From assembly GCF_001874625.1 (NCBI RefSeq), contig NZ_CP017671.1, positions 806,001 through 870,000 of the forward strand: a stretch of DNA of 64,000 bases, in the 5' to 3' direction. Of the stretch, positions 18,135 through 29,237 are shown one piece after another. The DNA comes from Providencia rettgeri (lineage in GTDB: Bacteria; Pseudomonadota; Gammaproteobacteria; Enterobacterales; Enterobacteriaceae). A program made the position numbers and the translations under genes. The notes under the pieces were generated by a model that saw only the letters and a program-made list of their open reading frames with translations, was not told where the DNA came from and did not search any database. How positions within the stretch are numbered: position 1 is the first letter of the stretch; every line of letters begins with the position of its first letter.

Positions 18135-19901
18135 TTAGTCAACCCCAACGGCACTCCCTGCAGGGCGTCGGACATCGTTAGAGCCATAAATAAAGCCTTC
18201 ACGTACTTTTCCTGAAACAGCAGAATCATTGCCTGATGATTTGGCACTGACGCCAGCCCCTTCTGGAATGGCGACCATAATCAGCTCAGCTGCGCCCCAA
18301 GGGGTTTGTTCAACCATCTTGTAACCCATTTTATCAAGCAGGGCTAAGCTATCTTTAGACACACCTCTTTGCTCATAATACACTTCATCTGGTAACCATT
18401 GATGATGGACCCTCGGTGCATTAACAGCTTCTTGTGGTGGCATACCGTGGTCAATAATATTTAATGCTGTTTGTAAGGTGATAGAAATAATTCTTGAGCC
18501 ACCAGGCGAGCCTAATACTAAGAATACCTTGCCATCTTTGGTCACAATGGTTGGGCTCATTGAGGACAGGGGGCGTTTACCCGGAGCAATAGAATTGCGC
18601 TCACCTTGTACTAAACCATATAGATTTTTTTCTCCCACTTTAGTCGTAAAATCATCCATTTCATCGTTAAGAAAGAAGCCTGTCCCCGGTGGGATCACGA
18701 CAGAACCAAAGCGACCATTGATAGTATAAGTAGTTGAAACTGCGTTACCTTTTTCATCAACGATAGAATAGTGTGTCGTCTCTGGTTTTTCGTGTGGTCC
18801 CATACCCGGTTGAACTTGAGTTGATGGTGTTGCTTGGTTAGGTTTTATTTCCTTACGTAATTCTTCCGCGTAAGTTTTACTCAGTAGTTTTTCTGTTGGG
18901 TTATCTACAAATTCAGGGTCACCAAGGAAGGTATTTCTATCCATATAAGCATGGCGCATAGCTTCAGTTAGCGTATGGATATAATCCGCAGAATTAAAAC
19001 CCATTTCTTTGAGGTCATAGCCTTCTAAAATATTGAGGGTTTGGCAAATGGTAACGCCTCCAGAACTTGGGGGGGGCGCCGAAATGAATTTATAACCTCT
19101 ATAAGTACAGCTAATAGGGGTTGTATCTGTGATGGTATAATCTGCAAAGTCTTTTGCCGTCAAAATACCACCATTTTTCTTTGAGGCTTCCTCGATAATT
19201 TTGGGGATTTCTCCCTCATAGAAGGCGGAAGGCCCATTTTTAGCAATTTTTTCTAGGGTATTGGCTAAATCACTTTGCACTAATAAATCGCCTGGTTGAT
19301 AAGGGCTACCATTAGGTTTTAAGAAGATACGTGCGACTTCTGGGTCTTGTTTAAAACGCTCAGTGGTTGTGTCTAACACATCGGTATCTGCACGGGTTAG
19401 TACAAAACCTTCTCTAGCTAATTTGATAGCAGGCTCCATCACCTGTTGACGGCTCATTGTGCCATATTTTTCTAAGGCGTAGTCTAAGCCTTTGACCGTT
19501 CCCGGTACACCGGAAGCTAGGTAGCCATACAGGCTGGCATCTTTGATTAACTTACCCTCTTTATCGAGATACATATCAGCACTTGCTGCGGCAGGAGCGG
19601 TTTCTCTAAAGTTGATAAATAAATCTTTTCCATCTGCCAAATGAATGGTCATAAAGCCGCCGCCGCCAATATTACCACAGCATGGGTTCACAACCGCTTG
19701 GGCATAACCGACAGCAACAGCTGCATCTATCGCATTACCACCAGATTTGAGGATATCCGCACCAATCTGCGAGGCTAAATGTTGGGATGAAACAACCATG
19801 CCTTTCTTGGCTTCAACGGCCGGTTCTGATGCGGCAAAGAGTTGAGTTGAAAATAATAAGGAAAGTAATAAAGCAGCAGGGCGTAATGATGTTCTGATCA
19901 T
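18135..19901 (-). CDS. ggt: Gamma-glutamyltranspeptidase (periplasmic, self-processing)
   Basis: N-terminal nucleophile hydrolase that cleaves glutathione and other gamma-glutamyl compounds in the periplasm. The signal peptide (about 1-23) ends at LFAA-S. The precursor self-cleaves before the conserved Thr of TTHYSIVD (about residue 375), giving large and small subunits. The substrate-carboxylate motif GGSRIISI and the lid region PPGTGFFLNDEMDDF are present. I choose the ATG at 19901 (588 aa) because GGGAGA lies just upstream; an in-frame ATG 13 codons earlier would put charged residues ahead of the signal peptide. Confidence 0.95.
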   Translation of the reverse strand: MIRTSLRPAALLLSLLFSTQLFAASEPAVEAKKGMVVSSQHLASQIGADILKSGGNAIDAAVAVGYAQAVVNPCCGNIGGGGFMTIHLADGKDLFINFRETAPAAASADMYLDKEGKLIKDASLYGYLASGVPGTVKGLDYALEKYGTMSRQQVMEPAIKLAREGFVLTRADTDVLDTTTERFKQDPEVARIFLKPNGSPYQPGDLLVQSDLANTLEKIAKNGPSAFYEGEIPKIIEEASKKNGGILTAKDFADYTITDTTPISCTYRGYKFISAPPPSSGGVTICQTLNILEGYDLKEMGFNSADYIHTLTEAMRHAYMDRNTFLGDPEFVDNPTEKLLSKTYAEELRKEIKPNQATPSTQVQPGMGPHEKPETTHYSIVDEKGNAVSTTYTINGRFGSVVIPPGTGFFLNDEMDDFTTKVGEKNLYGLVQGERNSIAPGKRPLSSMSPTIVTKDGKVFLVLGSPGGSRIISITLQTALNIIDHGMPPQEAVNAPRVHHQWLPDEVYYEQRGVSKDSLALLDKMGYKMVEQTPWGAAELIMVAIPEGAGVSAKSSGNDSAVSGKVREGFIYGSNDVRRPAGSAVGVD

Positions 19902-20084
19902 TAGTATCTCCCAGTTAAGGTAAGGTTTGATGTAACACAAATTAATAATATGAATGATTTGTTAATTATTTGTGTTTTTAATGTATAGCATACAATAGTG
20001 CGGAATGTTGAATATTTGAGTTAATAAGTGTTAACTTGGTAGGGTTATTTATGAATAAGCAGGGATTAAATATGGATAGGAAAA

Positions 20085-20101
20085 GGGCTCAAAAAGAGCC
20101 C
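20085..20101 (-). terminator. Terminator of the lipoprotein gene
   Basis: GGGCTC-AAAAA-GAGCCC hairpin followed on the minus strand by TTTT, 10 bp past the stop at 20112. Confidence 0.75.
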
Positions 20102-20111
20102 GTAAAGTATA

Positions 20112-20732
20112 TTATTTTTTGTTAAACAACGACATGTGGACCCAGCCATTATTGGTTAAAATGAGAGGGCTTTGTTGTGCACGCTCAGCATGTGTTTGTG
20201 CTGATTGAATTTGTGGGTAAGCCGCCATCACTTTTTCATTTTTAGCCCATGGAGCCACATCTTCCAGTTTTTGGGTATAGTTGGCTATAGAGATTTTCTG
20301 CCCACCGCGTTCAGCGGGTTCAGTAAAGTTTGTGACTTCATTGACGACTAATTTGCCAGTGCAAAAGCTACCGCGTCCCGAAAATTGAGATTGTTTTTCG
20401 TCGTAGAATTTCTCACCTTCACTAGTCAGCGTATATTCAACCCCTTCGCCAGTATGTTCCCCACTCCACATGTCTTTCATGGTGACTTGTTTTTCAGCTT
20501 TAGCTAGCAAGCCCGCATCAACTAAGGTATCGAGTTGTTCAATATTACGAGCGCTAAATTTCGTGATAAAGCCTGCTGGCATTTGACCGACATTGATGCA
20601 AATAACTTTTCTAGTATCAAGGTAGTCTTGGATGGATTTTTTGAAGTTACTTTCAGATGCGGTTTGGCTGTTGTCACAGCCAGCAAGCAATGCACTGATA
20701 ATAGCCACTGAGGCTGCGAGTTTTAAGTTCAT
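20112..20732 (-). CDS. Uncharacterised lipoprotein
   Basis: A 206-aa protein with a lipoprotein signal peptide: a hydrophobic stretch and lipobox LLAG-C at Cys19, with Asp at +2 of the mature protein, which would favour inner-membrane retention under the E. coli Lol rule. The mature part is hydrophilic, has two more cysteines (in KVICINVGQ and GSFCTGKL, possibly disulfide-linked) and no repeats. I recognise no functional family. It stands alone between ggt and the peroxiredoxin gene. Confidence 0.75.
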   Translation of the reverse strand: MNLKLAASVAIISALLAGCDNSQTASESNFKKSIQDYLDTRKVICINVGQMPAGFITKFSARNIEQLDTLVDAGLLAKAEKQVTMKDMWSGEHTGEGVEYTLTSEGEKFYDEKQSQFSGRGSFCTGKLVVNEVTNFTEPAERGGQKISIANYTQKLEDVAPWAKNEKVMAAYPQIQSAQTHAERAQQSPLILTNNGWVHMSLFNKK

Positions 20733-20957
20733 TTTCCTATACCTAGTTTTCGTTATTTTTATTTAAATTAAAGATGCGATAGTTTAATTGGAGCATCTAA
20801 AAATGATGAATTTGTAACTAAATGTCGCTAAATGTAACCATATTATAAATGGAGTAGGGTTTACAGTAAGAATGAGGGGGGAAAGTGAGGTTTTGGCGTG
20901 ATTTGGGAACTTTCTGATGTAATGATATGTAGCGAATAATGGGGATTTTAGGCAAAT

Positions 20958-20983
20958 AAAAAGCGGGCATCTGCCCGCTTTTT
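20958..20983. terminator. Peroxiredoxin gene terminator
   Basis: AAAAAGCGGGCA-TC-TGCCCGCTTTTT, a perfect 12-bp stem with flanking A and T runs, 19 bp past the peroxiredoxin stop; could work in both directions. Confidence 0.85.
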
Positions 20984-21001
20984 AAAAACTCATATCACTG
21001 A

Positions 21002-21604
21002 TTACAGTTTGGTAGAGTTTTTAGTCAGGTAATCAGCAACGCCTTTCGGAGATGCATTCATGCCTTCTTTACCTTTTTCCCACTGAGCTGGGCATACATC
21101 ACCGTGCTCTTCGTGGAATTGTAAAGCGTCAACCATACGGATCATTTCATCGATGTTACGGCCTAATGGTAGGTCGTTAACTACTTGGTGGCGAACAATA
21201 CCGTTTTTATCGACGAGGAAAGAACCACGCAGTGCAACACCTGCATCCGGGTGTTCGATGCCGTATGCTTTAATGATTTCACGTTTGATATCAGCAACCA
21301 TCGGATATTTAACTTCACCGATACCACCGTTATCTACAGGGGTTTTACGCCATGCGTTATGAACAAACTCAGAGTCAAAAGAAACACCAACCACTTCAAC
21401 ACCACGTTTTTTGAATTCTTCGTAGCGGTGGTCAAATGCGATCAGCTCTGAAGGGCAAACGAAAGTAAAGTCCATTGGCCAGAAGAAGATGACAGCTGGA
21501 CGACCGTTCAGGTGGTTTTTCAGGTTGAAGTTATCAACAATTTCACCGTTACCTAAAACAGCAGCAGCAGTAAAGTCAGGGGCTTGACGTGTTACCAGAA
21601 CCAT
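21002..21604 (-). CDS. Typical 2-Cys peroxiredoxin (AhpC/TSA family)
   Basis: Thiol peroxidase reducing H2O2, organic peroxides and peroxynitrite. The peroxidatic Cys is about residue 50 in FTFVCPSE and the resolving Cys about 171 in VCPAQW, so it is a typical 2-Cys dimer of the Prx1/AhpC class. At 200 aa it is longer than E. coli AhpC (187), and its C-terminal tail resembles eukaryote-like Prx1 proteins. No ahpF reductase lies beside it, so thioredoxin is the likely reductant (inference). A strong RBS (AGGAG) precedes the ATG, and an OxyR-like site lies upstream. Confidence 0.92.
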   Translation of the reverse strand: MVLVTRQAPDFTAAAVLGNGEIVDNFNLKNHLNGRPAVIFFWPMDFTFVCPSELIAFDHRYEEFKKRGVEVVGVSFDSEFVHNAWRKTPVDNGGIGEVKYPMVADIKREIIKAYGIEHPDAGVALRGSFLVDKNGIVRHQVVNDLPLGRNIDEMIRMVDALQFHEEHGDVCPAQWEKGKEGMNASPKGVADYLTKNSTKL

Positions 21605-21719
21605 AATTTACTCCTATGAGTTTGAATTAAAGGTTTTTTGCCCTTATCCATTTTTAATCTAAACGGATATTTAGGACATAGACTTCCAAAAGAATAAGGA
21701 ATTATCTTTTGATAATAAA

Positions 21720-21756
21720 GGCATTTAAACCAATTATTGTGATAGGTTTTGCCTAT
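21720..21756 (-). promoter_or_regulatory. Candidate OxyR site upstream of the peroxiredoxin gene
   Basis: One half-site is a clean ATAG-N7-CTAT palindrome (21742-21756). On the minus strand, a weaker ATTG... half-site follows after 7 nt, the spacing of the OxyR consensus. It lies about 115-150 bp before the start codon. Function is inferred. Confidence 0.4.
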
Positions 21757-21827
21757 CAATCATAATGCTTTATGAAATTAATATCAATAAGATAGTTTTA
21801 TTCCATTAAAGTGCAAGCTTTAATTTA

Positions 21828-22436
21828 TTACTTTGTATTAATTGTGACATCTTGTACAAAAAAATGTTGCAGCGCGTTTGCCATCATTTGTGGGTAGAAT
21901 TGGAAGAAAATATTTTCAAGCTGATTATATTGCAATAAAAAATCATCAAATGAACCACTTAGCGCCCCCAGTTTTGGCCGCCTTCTGGCCATACCATTGA
22001 GTGATTTGCCTATATAGTTTTTATCTGCATAACGAATTAGCCAGTGTTGTGGCCACAAGTATTCATTTAACTCTTGGAATTTTTCAGGAGTATGACACAG
22101 TTGAGGTTCAATTGTTTTTCGGCAATAGCGCACAAAATCTACTAGTGGCAGAGTCGGTTCAAGAGTTGACCAATGTAGCGATAAAAAATGATCCCAGACT
22201 AAATCTAATGTAATAGGGGCAACACGGCGGTACTCATCACGAAATAGGCCTTTCGCTTCTTTGACTAGCGGGTGAGTGTCGGTGACCCTATCGACGGTTC
22301 GGTGCATAAATATACCCGCGACAATCTCAGGTGAGTATCGCCCAGTAGGGTTACCGCGGACGTAGTCAGCCATGATGTTACCCAATAGGGAACTATGGGC
22401 GATATGAGCGAGGTGTAGGTGTGCTAAATAATTCAC
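21828..22436 (-). CDS. acpH: Acyl carrier protein phosphodiesterase AcpH
   Basis: Removes the 4'-phosphopantetheine prosthetic group from ACP. HD-like metal-binding residues lie in the N-terminal block NYLAHLHLAH, GNIMADYVRG and GIFMHRTVDRVTD, with VWDHFLSLHW further on. I start at the GTG at 22436 (202 aa), since E. coli AcpH begins MNFLAHLHLAH. An in-frame TTG eight codons upstream lies near the ERIC-like element and has no conservation. Divergent from queA. Confidence 0.9.
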   Translation of the reverse strand: MNYLAHLHLAHIAHSSLLGNIMADYVRGNPTGRYSPEIVAGIFMHRTVDRVTDTHPLVKEAKGLFRDEYRRVAPITLDLVWDHFLSLHWSTLEPTLPLVDFVRYCRKTIEPQLCHTPEKFQELNEYLWPQHWLIRYADKNYIGKSLNGMARRRPKLGALSGSFDDFLLQYNQLENIFFQFYPQMMANALQHFFVQDVTINTK

Positions 22437-22460
22437 TTTAAAATGTCCGTCGTCTTTCAA

Positions 22461-22570
22461 ACCACTGGGGTGTTAGCTTTGTAAAGCCACCCGAATCACA
22501 TACTCATGTATGCTCATCGGGATATCTTTACTTGCTGCCTACCTGTGATTCGAAACCCATAGGGCATGTA
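22461..22570 (+). repeat. ERIC-like element between acpH and queA
   Basis: Single copy with core palindrome CCCGAATCACATAC ... GTATGCTCATCGGG, then TTGCTGCCTACCTGTGATTCGAA and a CATAGGGCAT end. It immediately precedes the acpH start, so the acpH 5' untranslated leader may read through it. Confidence 0.7.
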
Positions 22571-22813
22571 GCGCAGCTTAGCTAACTTTTTGATTGCTCA
22601 AACTATAGCAGTAATTACGTTTAATTCGAAACTTACAGGGCATGACTTGAAATGGAGTAAAAAACCTTTCTTAATTTGCAGCTTATAGGTATCAGTATTG
22701 AGAAACAAAAGAAAAAAGATTGAAATAAATTTGTCATGAAATCTTAGCAAAACAGAAATAATTCATTCTTTGAATGGATAAATAGTGCGCAGAATTTTTT
22801 GCTAACAAAATAT

Positions 22814-22841
22814 TTGTTAAATAATGGCGAATATTTATACT
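22814..22841 (+). promoter_or_regulatory. Candidate queA-operon promoter
   Basis: TTGTTA (22814-22819) and TATACT (22836-22841) with a 16-bp spacer, about 80 bp before queA. The -35 overlaps a perfect dyad TAACAAA-ATA-TTTGTTA (22803-22819) that could be an operator. Confidence 0.4.
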
Positions 22842-22919
22842 ATTTTGCGCTTATTTCTTGCGCCAAAGGCGGTGCGGCACTAGACTAGTCGCCTGTTTTT
22901 TTAGATTGATGTCAATACA

Positions 22920-23990
22920 ATGCGTGTTTCTGATTTTACTTTTCAATTACCTGAAGAACTGATTGCCCACTATCCACAGGCGGAACGTAGCGCTTGCCGC
23001 TTATTAAGTCTGGATGGAAGCTCGGGGCAGCTAACGCATGGTGTTTTTACAGATGTTCTAGAAAAATTGGAGAAAGGGGATTTACTGGTATTCAATAATA
23101 CCCGCGTGATCCCAGCAAGGTTGTTTGGTCGCAAAGTCAGCGGCGGTAAAATTGAAGTTCTCATTGAGCGTATGTTAGATCAACACCGAGTATTGGCCCA
23201 TGTTCGCGCATCAAAAGCACCGAAAGAGGGGGCTGAACTGTTGTTGGGTGAAGATGAAAGTGTCAAAGCCACGATGATGGCGCGTCACGGTGCCTTATTT
23301 GAACTGCGTTTTGATGATGAACGGGATGTTTTGAGCATTTTAAACCAAATTGGTCATATGCCATTACCCCCTTACATCGACCGGCCTGATGAAGAAGCGG
23401 ATAAAGAGCTTTATCAAACTGTGTATAGTGAAAAACCGGGGGCTGTAGCAGCGCCAACGGCGGGTTTGCACTTTGACGAGCCTTTACTTGAAGCTTTGCG
23501 CCAAAAAGGCGTTGAAATGGCATTTGTTACCTTACATGTCGGCGCAGGTACTTTCCAACCTGTTCGTGTTGATACTATCGAAGATCACATTATGCACTCC
23601 GAATATGCGGAAGTGCCACAAGATGTGGTTGATGCGGTATTAGCCTGTAAGGCGCGTGGCAATCGCGTTGTTGCTGTAGGGACAACGTCTGTGCGCTCAC
23701 TGGAAAGTGCGGCTAAAGCTAGCCAAGATGCCTTGATTGCTCCATTTTTTGATGATACCCAGATTTTTATTTATCCCGGGTATGAATATCAAGTGATAGA
23801 CGCACTTATCACTAATTTCCACTTACCAGAATCAACATTAATTATGTTGGTTTCTGCGTTTGCGGGATATAAAAATACTATCAATGCGTACAAAGAGGCG
23901 GTTGAACAAAAGTATCGTTTCTTTAGTTACGGTGATGCTATGTTCATCACACCCAATGCGAATGCACCATTCGAAAAAATTGGGGAATAA
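22920..23990 (+). CDS. queA: S-adenosylmethionine:tRNA ribosyltransferase-isomerase QueA
   Basis: Transfers and isomerises the ribosyl moiety of SAM onto preQ1 in tRNA, giving epoxyqueuosine at position 34. The N-terminus [18 protein letters not shown] and the block [15 protein letters not shown] near residue 180 are typical. Its length, 356 aa, equals that of E. coli QueA. First gene of queA-tgt-yajC-secD-secF; its substrate is made by the next gene's product, Tgt. Confidence 0.98.
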   Translation: MRVSDFTFQLPEELIAHYPQAERSACRLLSLDGSSGQLTHGVFTDVLEKLEKGDLLVFNNTRVIPARLFGRKVSGGKIEVLIERMLDQHRVLAHVRASKAPKEGAELLLGEDESVKATMMARHGALFELRFDDERDVLSILNQIGHMPLPPYIDRPDEEADKELYQTVYSEKPGAVAAPTAGLHFDEPLLEALRQKGVEMAFVTLHVGAGTFQPVRVDTIEDHIMHSEYAEVPQDVVDAVLACKARGNRVVAVGTTSVRSLESAAKASQDALIAPFFDDTQIFIYPGYEYQVIDALITNFHLPESTLIMLVSAFAGYKNTINAYKEAVEQKYRFFSYGDAMFITPNANAPFEKIGE

Positions 23991-24063
23991 TCAGTTCGAG
24001 CGGTGGCGTTGGCTGCTAGCTTAGCAAATTAATATTATCGACAGCATCAGACTGTTTTTCTGA

Positions 24064-25206
<1,143 letters not shown>

Positions 25207-25357
25207 ATTTAAGTGCGAAATGCTACTAATCTGTGTAGCATATCAATCTGATACTTACCATACTTTGAGGCGCATGCGCTTATTAGCTTTATGTAATTCG
25301 AAGTATTTATAGAGTATATTTTTAAATTGCTTTCAATAAAACAATGAGGAAAGTTGA

Positions 25358-25690
25358 ATGAGTTTTTTTATTTCTGAAGCAGCAGCGTCAGCAGGTGCGC
25401 CAGCGCAAGGTAGCCCATATACTATGGTTATCATGCTTGTTGTTTTCGCTCTGATCTTCTATTTCATGATTTTGCGTCCACAGCAAAAGCGTGCGAAAGA
25501 ACACCGTAAATTGATGGAATCTATCACTAAAGGTGATGAAGTTTTAACAACTGGCGGTTTAATCGGGCGTGTGACTAAAGTATCTGAAACCGGTTATGTG
25601 GTTCTTGAACTGAGTGAGAACACAGAAGTAACCATCAAACGTGATTTCGTTGCTGCTGTTTTACCTAAAGGCACAATGAAAGCAATTTAA
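25358..25690 (+). CDS. yajC: Sec translocon accessory protein YajC
   Basis: Small single-span inner-membrane protein (110 aa) of the SecDF-YajC complex. It has a short Ala/Gly-rich N-terminus, one helix (about 20-40, [22 protein letters not shown]) and a cytoplasmic KOW-like domain. GAGGAAAG precedes the ATG. It sits 26 bp before secD. Confidence 0.97.
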   Translation: MSFFISEAAASAGAPAQGSPYTMVIMLVVFALIFYFMILRPQQKRAKEHRKLMESITKGDEVLTTGGLIGRVTKVSETGYVVLELSENTEVTIKRDFVAAVLPKGTMKAI

Positions 25691-25716
25691 TTCTGATTCT
25701 CCCGAAGGGAACTGCC

Positions 25717-27564
25717 GTGCTAAACCGTTATCCTTTGTGGAAGTATCTGATGTTGATCTGTGCGATCCTCATCGGTCTGCTTTATGCGCTTCCAAACCTA
25801 TATGGTGAGGATCCGGCTGTTCAGATCACTGGCGTGCGGGGAACCGCCGCCAATGAACAAACGCTGATCCAAATCCAAAAATCGTTACAAGATGATAAAA
25901 TTCAGAGCAAATCAATCTCTCTGGAAAATGGGGCAATTTTAGCCCGGTTCAACAACTCTGATGTTCAGTTACGTGCTCGTGAAGTGATCATGAATGCACT
26001 AGGTGATCAGTATGTTGTTGCATTAAACCTTGCACCTGCGACGCCTAAGTGGCTTGAAATGATCGGCGGTGAGCCGATGAAGCTCGGCCTTGACTTGCGT
26101 GGTGGGGTTCACTTCCTGATGGAAGTTGATATGGACACTGCATTAGGTAAATTGCAGGAACAAAACATGGATGGTTTACGTAATGACCTGCGTCAAGAAG
26201 GCATTGCGTACTCTTCTATTCGTAAAGGCAATGATTATAGCGTTGAAGTCCGTTTCCGTAACGCAGATGATCGTAGCCAAGCAGAAAAAGCACTAGCACG
26301 TAAATATCCAGACTTAGTGTTTAGTGATGGTAGCGACAACACGATGATCGCTGTGATGACCGACGAGCGCTTACGTGAAGCTCGTAACTATGCGGTTTCT
26401 CAGAATATTACCATCATCCGCAACCGAGTAAACCAATTAGGGGTTGCTGAGCCACTTGTCCAACGTCAAGGTGCTGACCGTATTGTTGTTGAATTACCCG
26501 GAATTCAAGACACCGCTCGAGCAAAAGAGATTTTAGGTGCTACAGCAACATTAGAATTCCGTTTGGTGAATACCAGTGTTGATTCATCCGCTGCTGAACG
26601 TGGCCGTGTGCCAGGTGATTCAGAAGTGAAATATGACCGTGAAGGCATGCCTTATGTACTGTATAAGCGTGTTATCTTAACGGGGGATCATATTACGGAT
26701 TCAACATCTGAAGCCGATGAAAATGGTGCACCACAAGTAAGCATCAGCCTTGATAGTTCTGGTGGTTCTATCATGTCCGATTTTACGCGTGATAACCAAG
26801 ACAAACTGATGGCAACCCTGTTTGTTGAATACAAAGACAGTGGTAAAAAAGATGCAGCAGGCCGTTCAATTTTAGTGAAAGATGAAAAAGTCATCAACGC
26901 GGCACGTATTTCGGCTCGCTTTGGTAGCAAATTCCGTATCACAGGCATCAACAATGGTACAGAAGCTCGTCAACTTTCATTATTGTTACGTGCGGGGGCG
27001 TTGATTGCGCCAATCCAAATTGTCGAAGAGCGTACCATCGGCCCAACTTTGGGTATGCAAAATATCGAACAAGGCCTGAAAGCTTGTATCGCGGGTCTAT
27101 TAGCATCAATTCTATTTATGATTATTTACTATCGTAAATTTGGCTTGATTGCCAGTAGTGCGCTGATGGCGAACTTGGTATTAATTGTTGGGGTTATGTC
27201 TCTGTTACCGGGGGCGACACTAACTATGCCAGGTATTGCTGGTATCGTCCTCACCCTTGCGGTTGCAGTCGATGCCAACGTTCTTATCAACGAACGTATC
27301 AAAGAAGAGTTGCGGAACGGAAGGTCTGTTCAACAAGCAATTCATGAAGGTTATAAAGGCGCCTTCTCAAGTATTACAGACGCAAACTTAACGACATTAA
27401 TCACGGCTATTATTCTCTATGCAGTGGGTACAGGGTCGATTAAAGGCTTTGCGATTACGACAGCGATTGGTGTCGCAACCTCTATGTTTACAGCTATTGT
27501 TGGTACACGTGCAATCGTGAACCTGCTTTATGGTGGTAAACGTATTAACAAGCTGTCAATTTAA
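25717..27564 (+). CDS. secD: Protein translocase subunit SecD
   Basis: RND-type membrane protein that uses the proton gradient to help pull preproteins through SecYEG. TM1 is near residues 8-26 and is followed by a large periplasmic domain (P1 with [15 protein letters not shown]). Five C-terminal helices include the conserved D-rich TM4 region ([16 protein letters not shown]). GTG start 25717 with AAGGGA upstream; 615 aa as in E. coli. secF begins 10 bp on. Confidence 0.98.
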   Translation: MLNRYPLWKYLMLICAILIGLLYALPNLYGEDPAVQITGVRGTAANEQTLIQIQKSLQDDKIQSKSISLENGAILARFNNSDVQLRAREVIMNALGDQYVVALNLAPATPKWLEMIGGEPMKLGLDLRGGVHFLMEVDMDTALGKLQEQNMDGLRNDLRQEGIAYSSIRKGNDYSVEVRFRNADDRSQAEKALARKYPDLVFSDGSDNTMIAVMTDERLREARNYAVSQNITIIRNRVNQLGVAEPLVQRQGADRIVVELPGIQDTARAKEILGATATLEFRLVNTSVDSSAAERGRVPGDSEVKYDREGMPYVLYKRVILTGDHITDSTSEADENGAPQVSISLDSSGGSIMSDFTRDNQDKLMATLFVEYKDSGKKDAAGRSILVKDEKVINAARISARFGSKFRITGINNGTEARQLSLLLRAGALIAPIQIVEERTIGPTLGMQNIEQGLKACIAGLLASILFMIIYYRKFGLIASSALMANLVLIVGVMSLLPGATLTMPGIAGIVLTLAVAVDANVLINERIKEELRNGRSVQQAIHEGYKGAFSSITDANLTTLITAIILYAVGTGSIKGFAITTAIGVATSMFTAIVGTRAIVNLLYGGKRINKLSI

Positions 27565-27574
27565 GGAGCACGTT

Positions 27575-28543
27575 GTGGCACAGGATTATTCTGTTGAACA
27601 ATTGAACTATGGTCGTAAAGTCTATGACTTTATGCGCTGGGACAACGTTGCCTTTGGTATTTCTATCGTATTACTGATCGCTTCTTTTGTGATTATCGGC
27701 CTCAAAGGTTTTAACTGGGGGTTAGATTTCACTGGGGGGACAGTTATCGAGATCAACTTAAGTCAGCCTGCTGATTTGGATAAAATTCGAGACAGCTTGT
27801 CTAACTCGGCTCATAAAGATCCATTAATCCAGAACTTTGGTAGCAGCCGTGACATCATGATCCGTATCCCGCCAATCGAAGGCGCTGCGGGTCAAGAGGT
27901 TGGTAAAGAAATTATCACCATCATTAACCAGAGTGTAGATGATAAAGCGACGGTAAAACGCATTGAATTCGTTGGGCCGAGTGTCGGGGCCGAATTAGCG
28001 CAAACAGGGGCTTTAGCACTGTTAACTGCACTAATTTGTATCTTGGTATATGTCGGCTTTCGTTTTGAATGGCGATTAGCCGCGGGGGCTGTATTGTCTC
28101 TCGCTCATGACGTGGTGATCACATTAGGTATTTTGTCTCTGTTTCATATCGAAATAGATATGACAATCGTGGCATCACTGATGTCAGTAATTGGTTACTC
28201 ACTGAACGACAGTATCGTTGTTTCTGACCGTATCCGTGAAAACTTCCGTAAAATTCGTCGTGGTACGCCGTACGAAATCATGAACGTCTCTTTAACACAA
28301 ACATTGAGCCGTACCATCATGACATCGGCCACAACGTTGTTAGTGGTTCTGATGCTGTATCTGTTCGGTGGCACTATGCTGGAAGGCTTCTCATTGGTTA
28401 TGTTAATCGGTGTAACCATCGGTACTATTTCATCTATCTATGTGGCTTCTGCATTAGCACTGAAGATGGGTATGAAACGCGAGCACTTGATGCAGGCGAA
28501 AGTCGAAAAAGAAGGTGCAGACCAAGAGTCATTACTGCCTTAA
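27575..28543 (+). CDS. secF: Protein translocase subunit SecF
   Basis: Partner of SecD with six helices. The SecDF signature GLDFTGGT follows TM1, and [18 protein letters not shown] lies in the TM4 region. I start at GTG 27575, right after AAGGAG, giving [11 protein letters not shown] like E. coli MAQEYTVEQLN; 322 aa. An upstream in-frame start would overlap secD without support. Confidence 0.97.
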   Translation: MAQDYSVEQLNYGRKVYDFMRWDNVAFGISIVLLIASFVIIGLKGFNWGLDFTGGTVIEINLSQPADLDKIRDSLSNSAHKDPLIQNFGSSRDIMIRIPPIEGAAGQEVGKEIITIINQSVDDKATVKRIEFVGPSVGAELAQTGALALLTALICILVYVGFRFEWRLAAGAVLSLAHDVVITLGILSLFHIEIDMTIVASLMSVIGYSLNDSIVVSDRIRENFRKIRRGTPYEIMNVSLTQTLSRTIMTSATTLLVVLMLYLFGGTMLEGFSLVMLIGVTIGTISSIYVASALALKMGMKREHLMQAKVEKEGADQESLLP

Positions 28544-28573
28544 TTTAAAACTGGCTAAGCCAATTAGCACTTC

Positions 28574-28694
28574 AAATAGTTGGTGCCGTGAGTTGGCTGC
28601 AAACGAGTGATATCCCGAGGAGCATAATAAACTATGTGACTAAGGGTAGCGCAATGCAGCTAACAACACCCTCACAGCACGAAATATGAAGAGT
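28574..28694 (-). repeat. ERIC-like element, reverse orientation, after secF
   Basis: Read on the minus strand it gives CTTCATATTTCGTGCTG at the left, a diverged core palindrome (CCCTTAGTCACATAG ... ATGCTCCTCGGG) and an AACTATT end. It is the only minus-oriented copy in the window and is notably diverged. Confidence 0.6.
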
Positions 28695-28700
28695 TACGAG

Positions 28701-28732
28701 CACCCTAGAAGGCATCTTCTAGGGTGTTTTTT
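28701..28732 (+). terminator. queA-secF operon terminator
   Basis: CACCCTAGAAG-GCAT-CTTCTAGGGTG, a perfect 11-bp stem followed by TTTTTT. Confidence 0.9.
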
Positions 28733-28782
28733 ATTGCATAGTAGGGTAAACTATGTCTCCGTAAATAGATCCAGGAAACGTT

Positions 28783-29232
28783 ATGCATTGTCCATTCTGC
28801 TCAGCTGTAGATACGAAAGTCATCGACTCGCGTCTGGTTGGTGAAGGCGCACAAGTCCGTAGGCGCCGCCAATGTTTGCTTTGTCATGAACGTTTCACGA
28901 CCTTTGAGGTGGCTGAACTCGTGATGCCTCGGGTTATTAAAAGTGACGATGTACGCGAACCGTTTGATGAAGAAAAACTTAATCGCGGTATGCAAAAAGC
29001 GCTAGAAAAACGCCCCGTCAGCTCTGATGACATTGAACAAGCGATTATTTCAATTAAATCCCAGCTTCGTGCTACAGGAGAACGTGAAGTTCCTTCTAAA
29101 CTTATTGGTAGCTTAGTCATGGATGAGTTAAAAAAACTCGATAAAGTCGCTTACATTCGTTTTGCTTCTGTTTACCGTAGTTTTGAAGATGTGCGTGAGT
29201 TTGGCGAAGAAATCGCTAAATTACAGGACTAA
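28783..29232 (+). CDS. nrdR: Transcriptional repressor NrdR
   Basis: Zinc-ribbon/ATP-cone repressor of ribonucleotide reductase operons. The zinc ribbon is CPFC ... CLLC (residues 3-34) followed by RRRRQCL. The ATP-cone (about 49-139) senses ATP/dATP. Length 149 aa as in E. coli. First gene of nrdR-ribD-ribE-nusB; ribD follows by 5 bp. Confidence 0.98.
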   Translation: MHCPFCSAVDTKVIDSRLVGEGAQVRRRRQCLLCHERFTTFEVAELVMPRVIKSDDVREPFDEEKLNRGMQKALEKRPVSSDDIEQAIISIKSQLRATGEREVPSKLIGSLVMDELKKLDKVAYIRFASVYRSFEDVREFGEEIAKLQD

Positions 29233-29237
29233 CGCAA

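Noticed and set aside
23992-24030. Fragment GGTGGCGTTGGCTGC between queA and tgt resembling an ERIC left end
   Set aside because: No core palindrome or right end follows.
25215-25325. Possible internally deleted ERIC copy before yajC
   Set aside because: Only the ends (CATACTT and TTCGAAGTATTTATAGAGTAT) are suggestive; the core palindrome is missing, so it is too weak to call.
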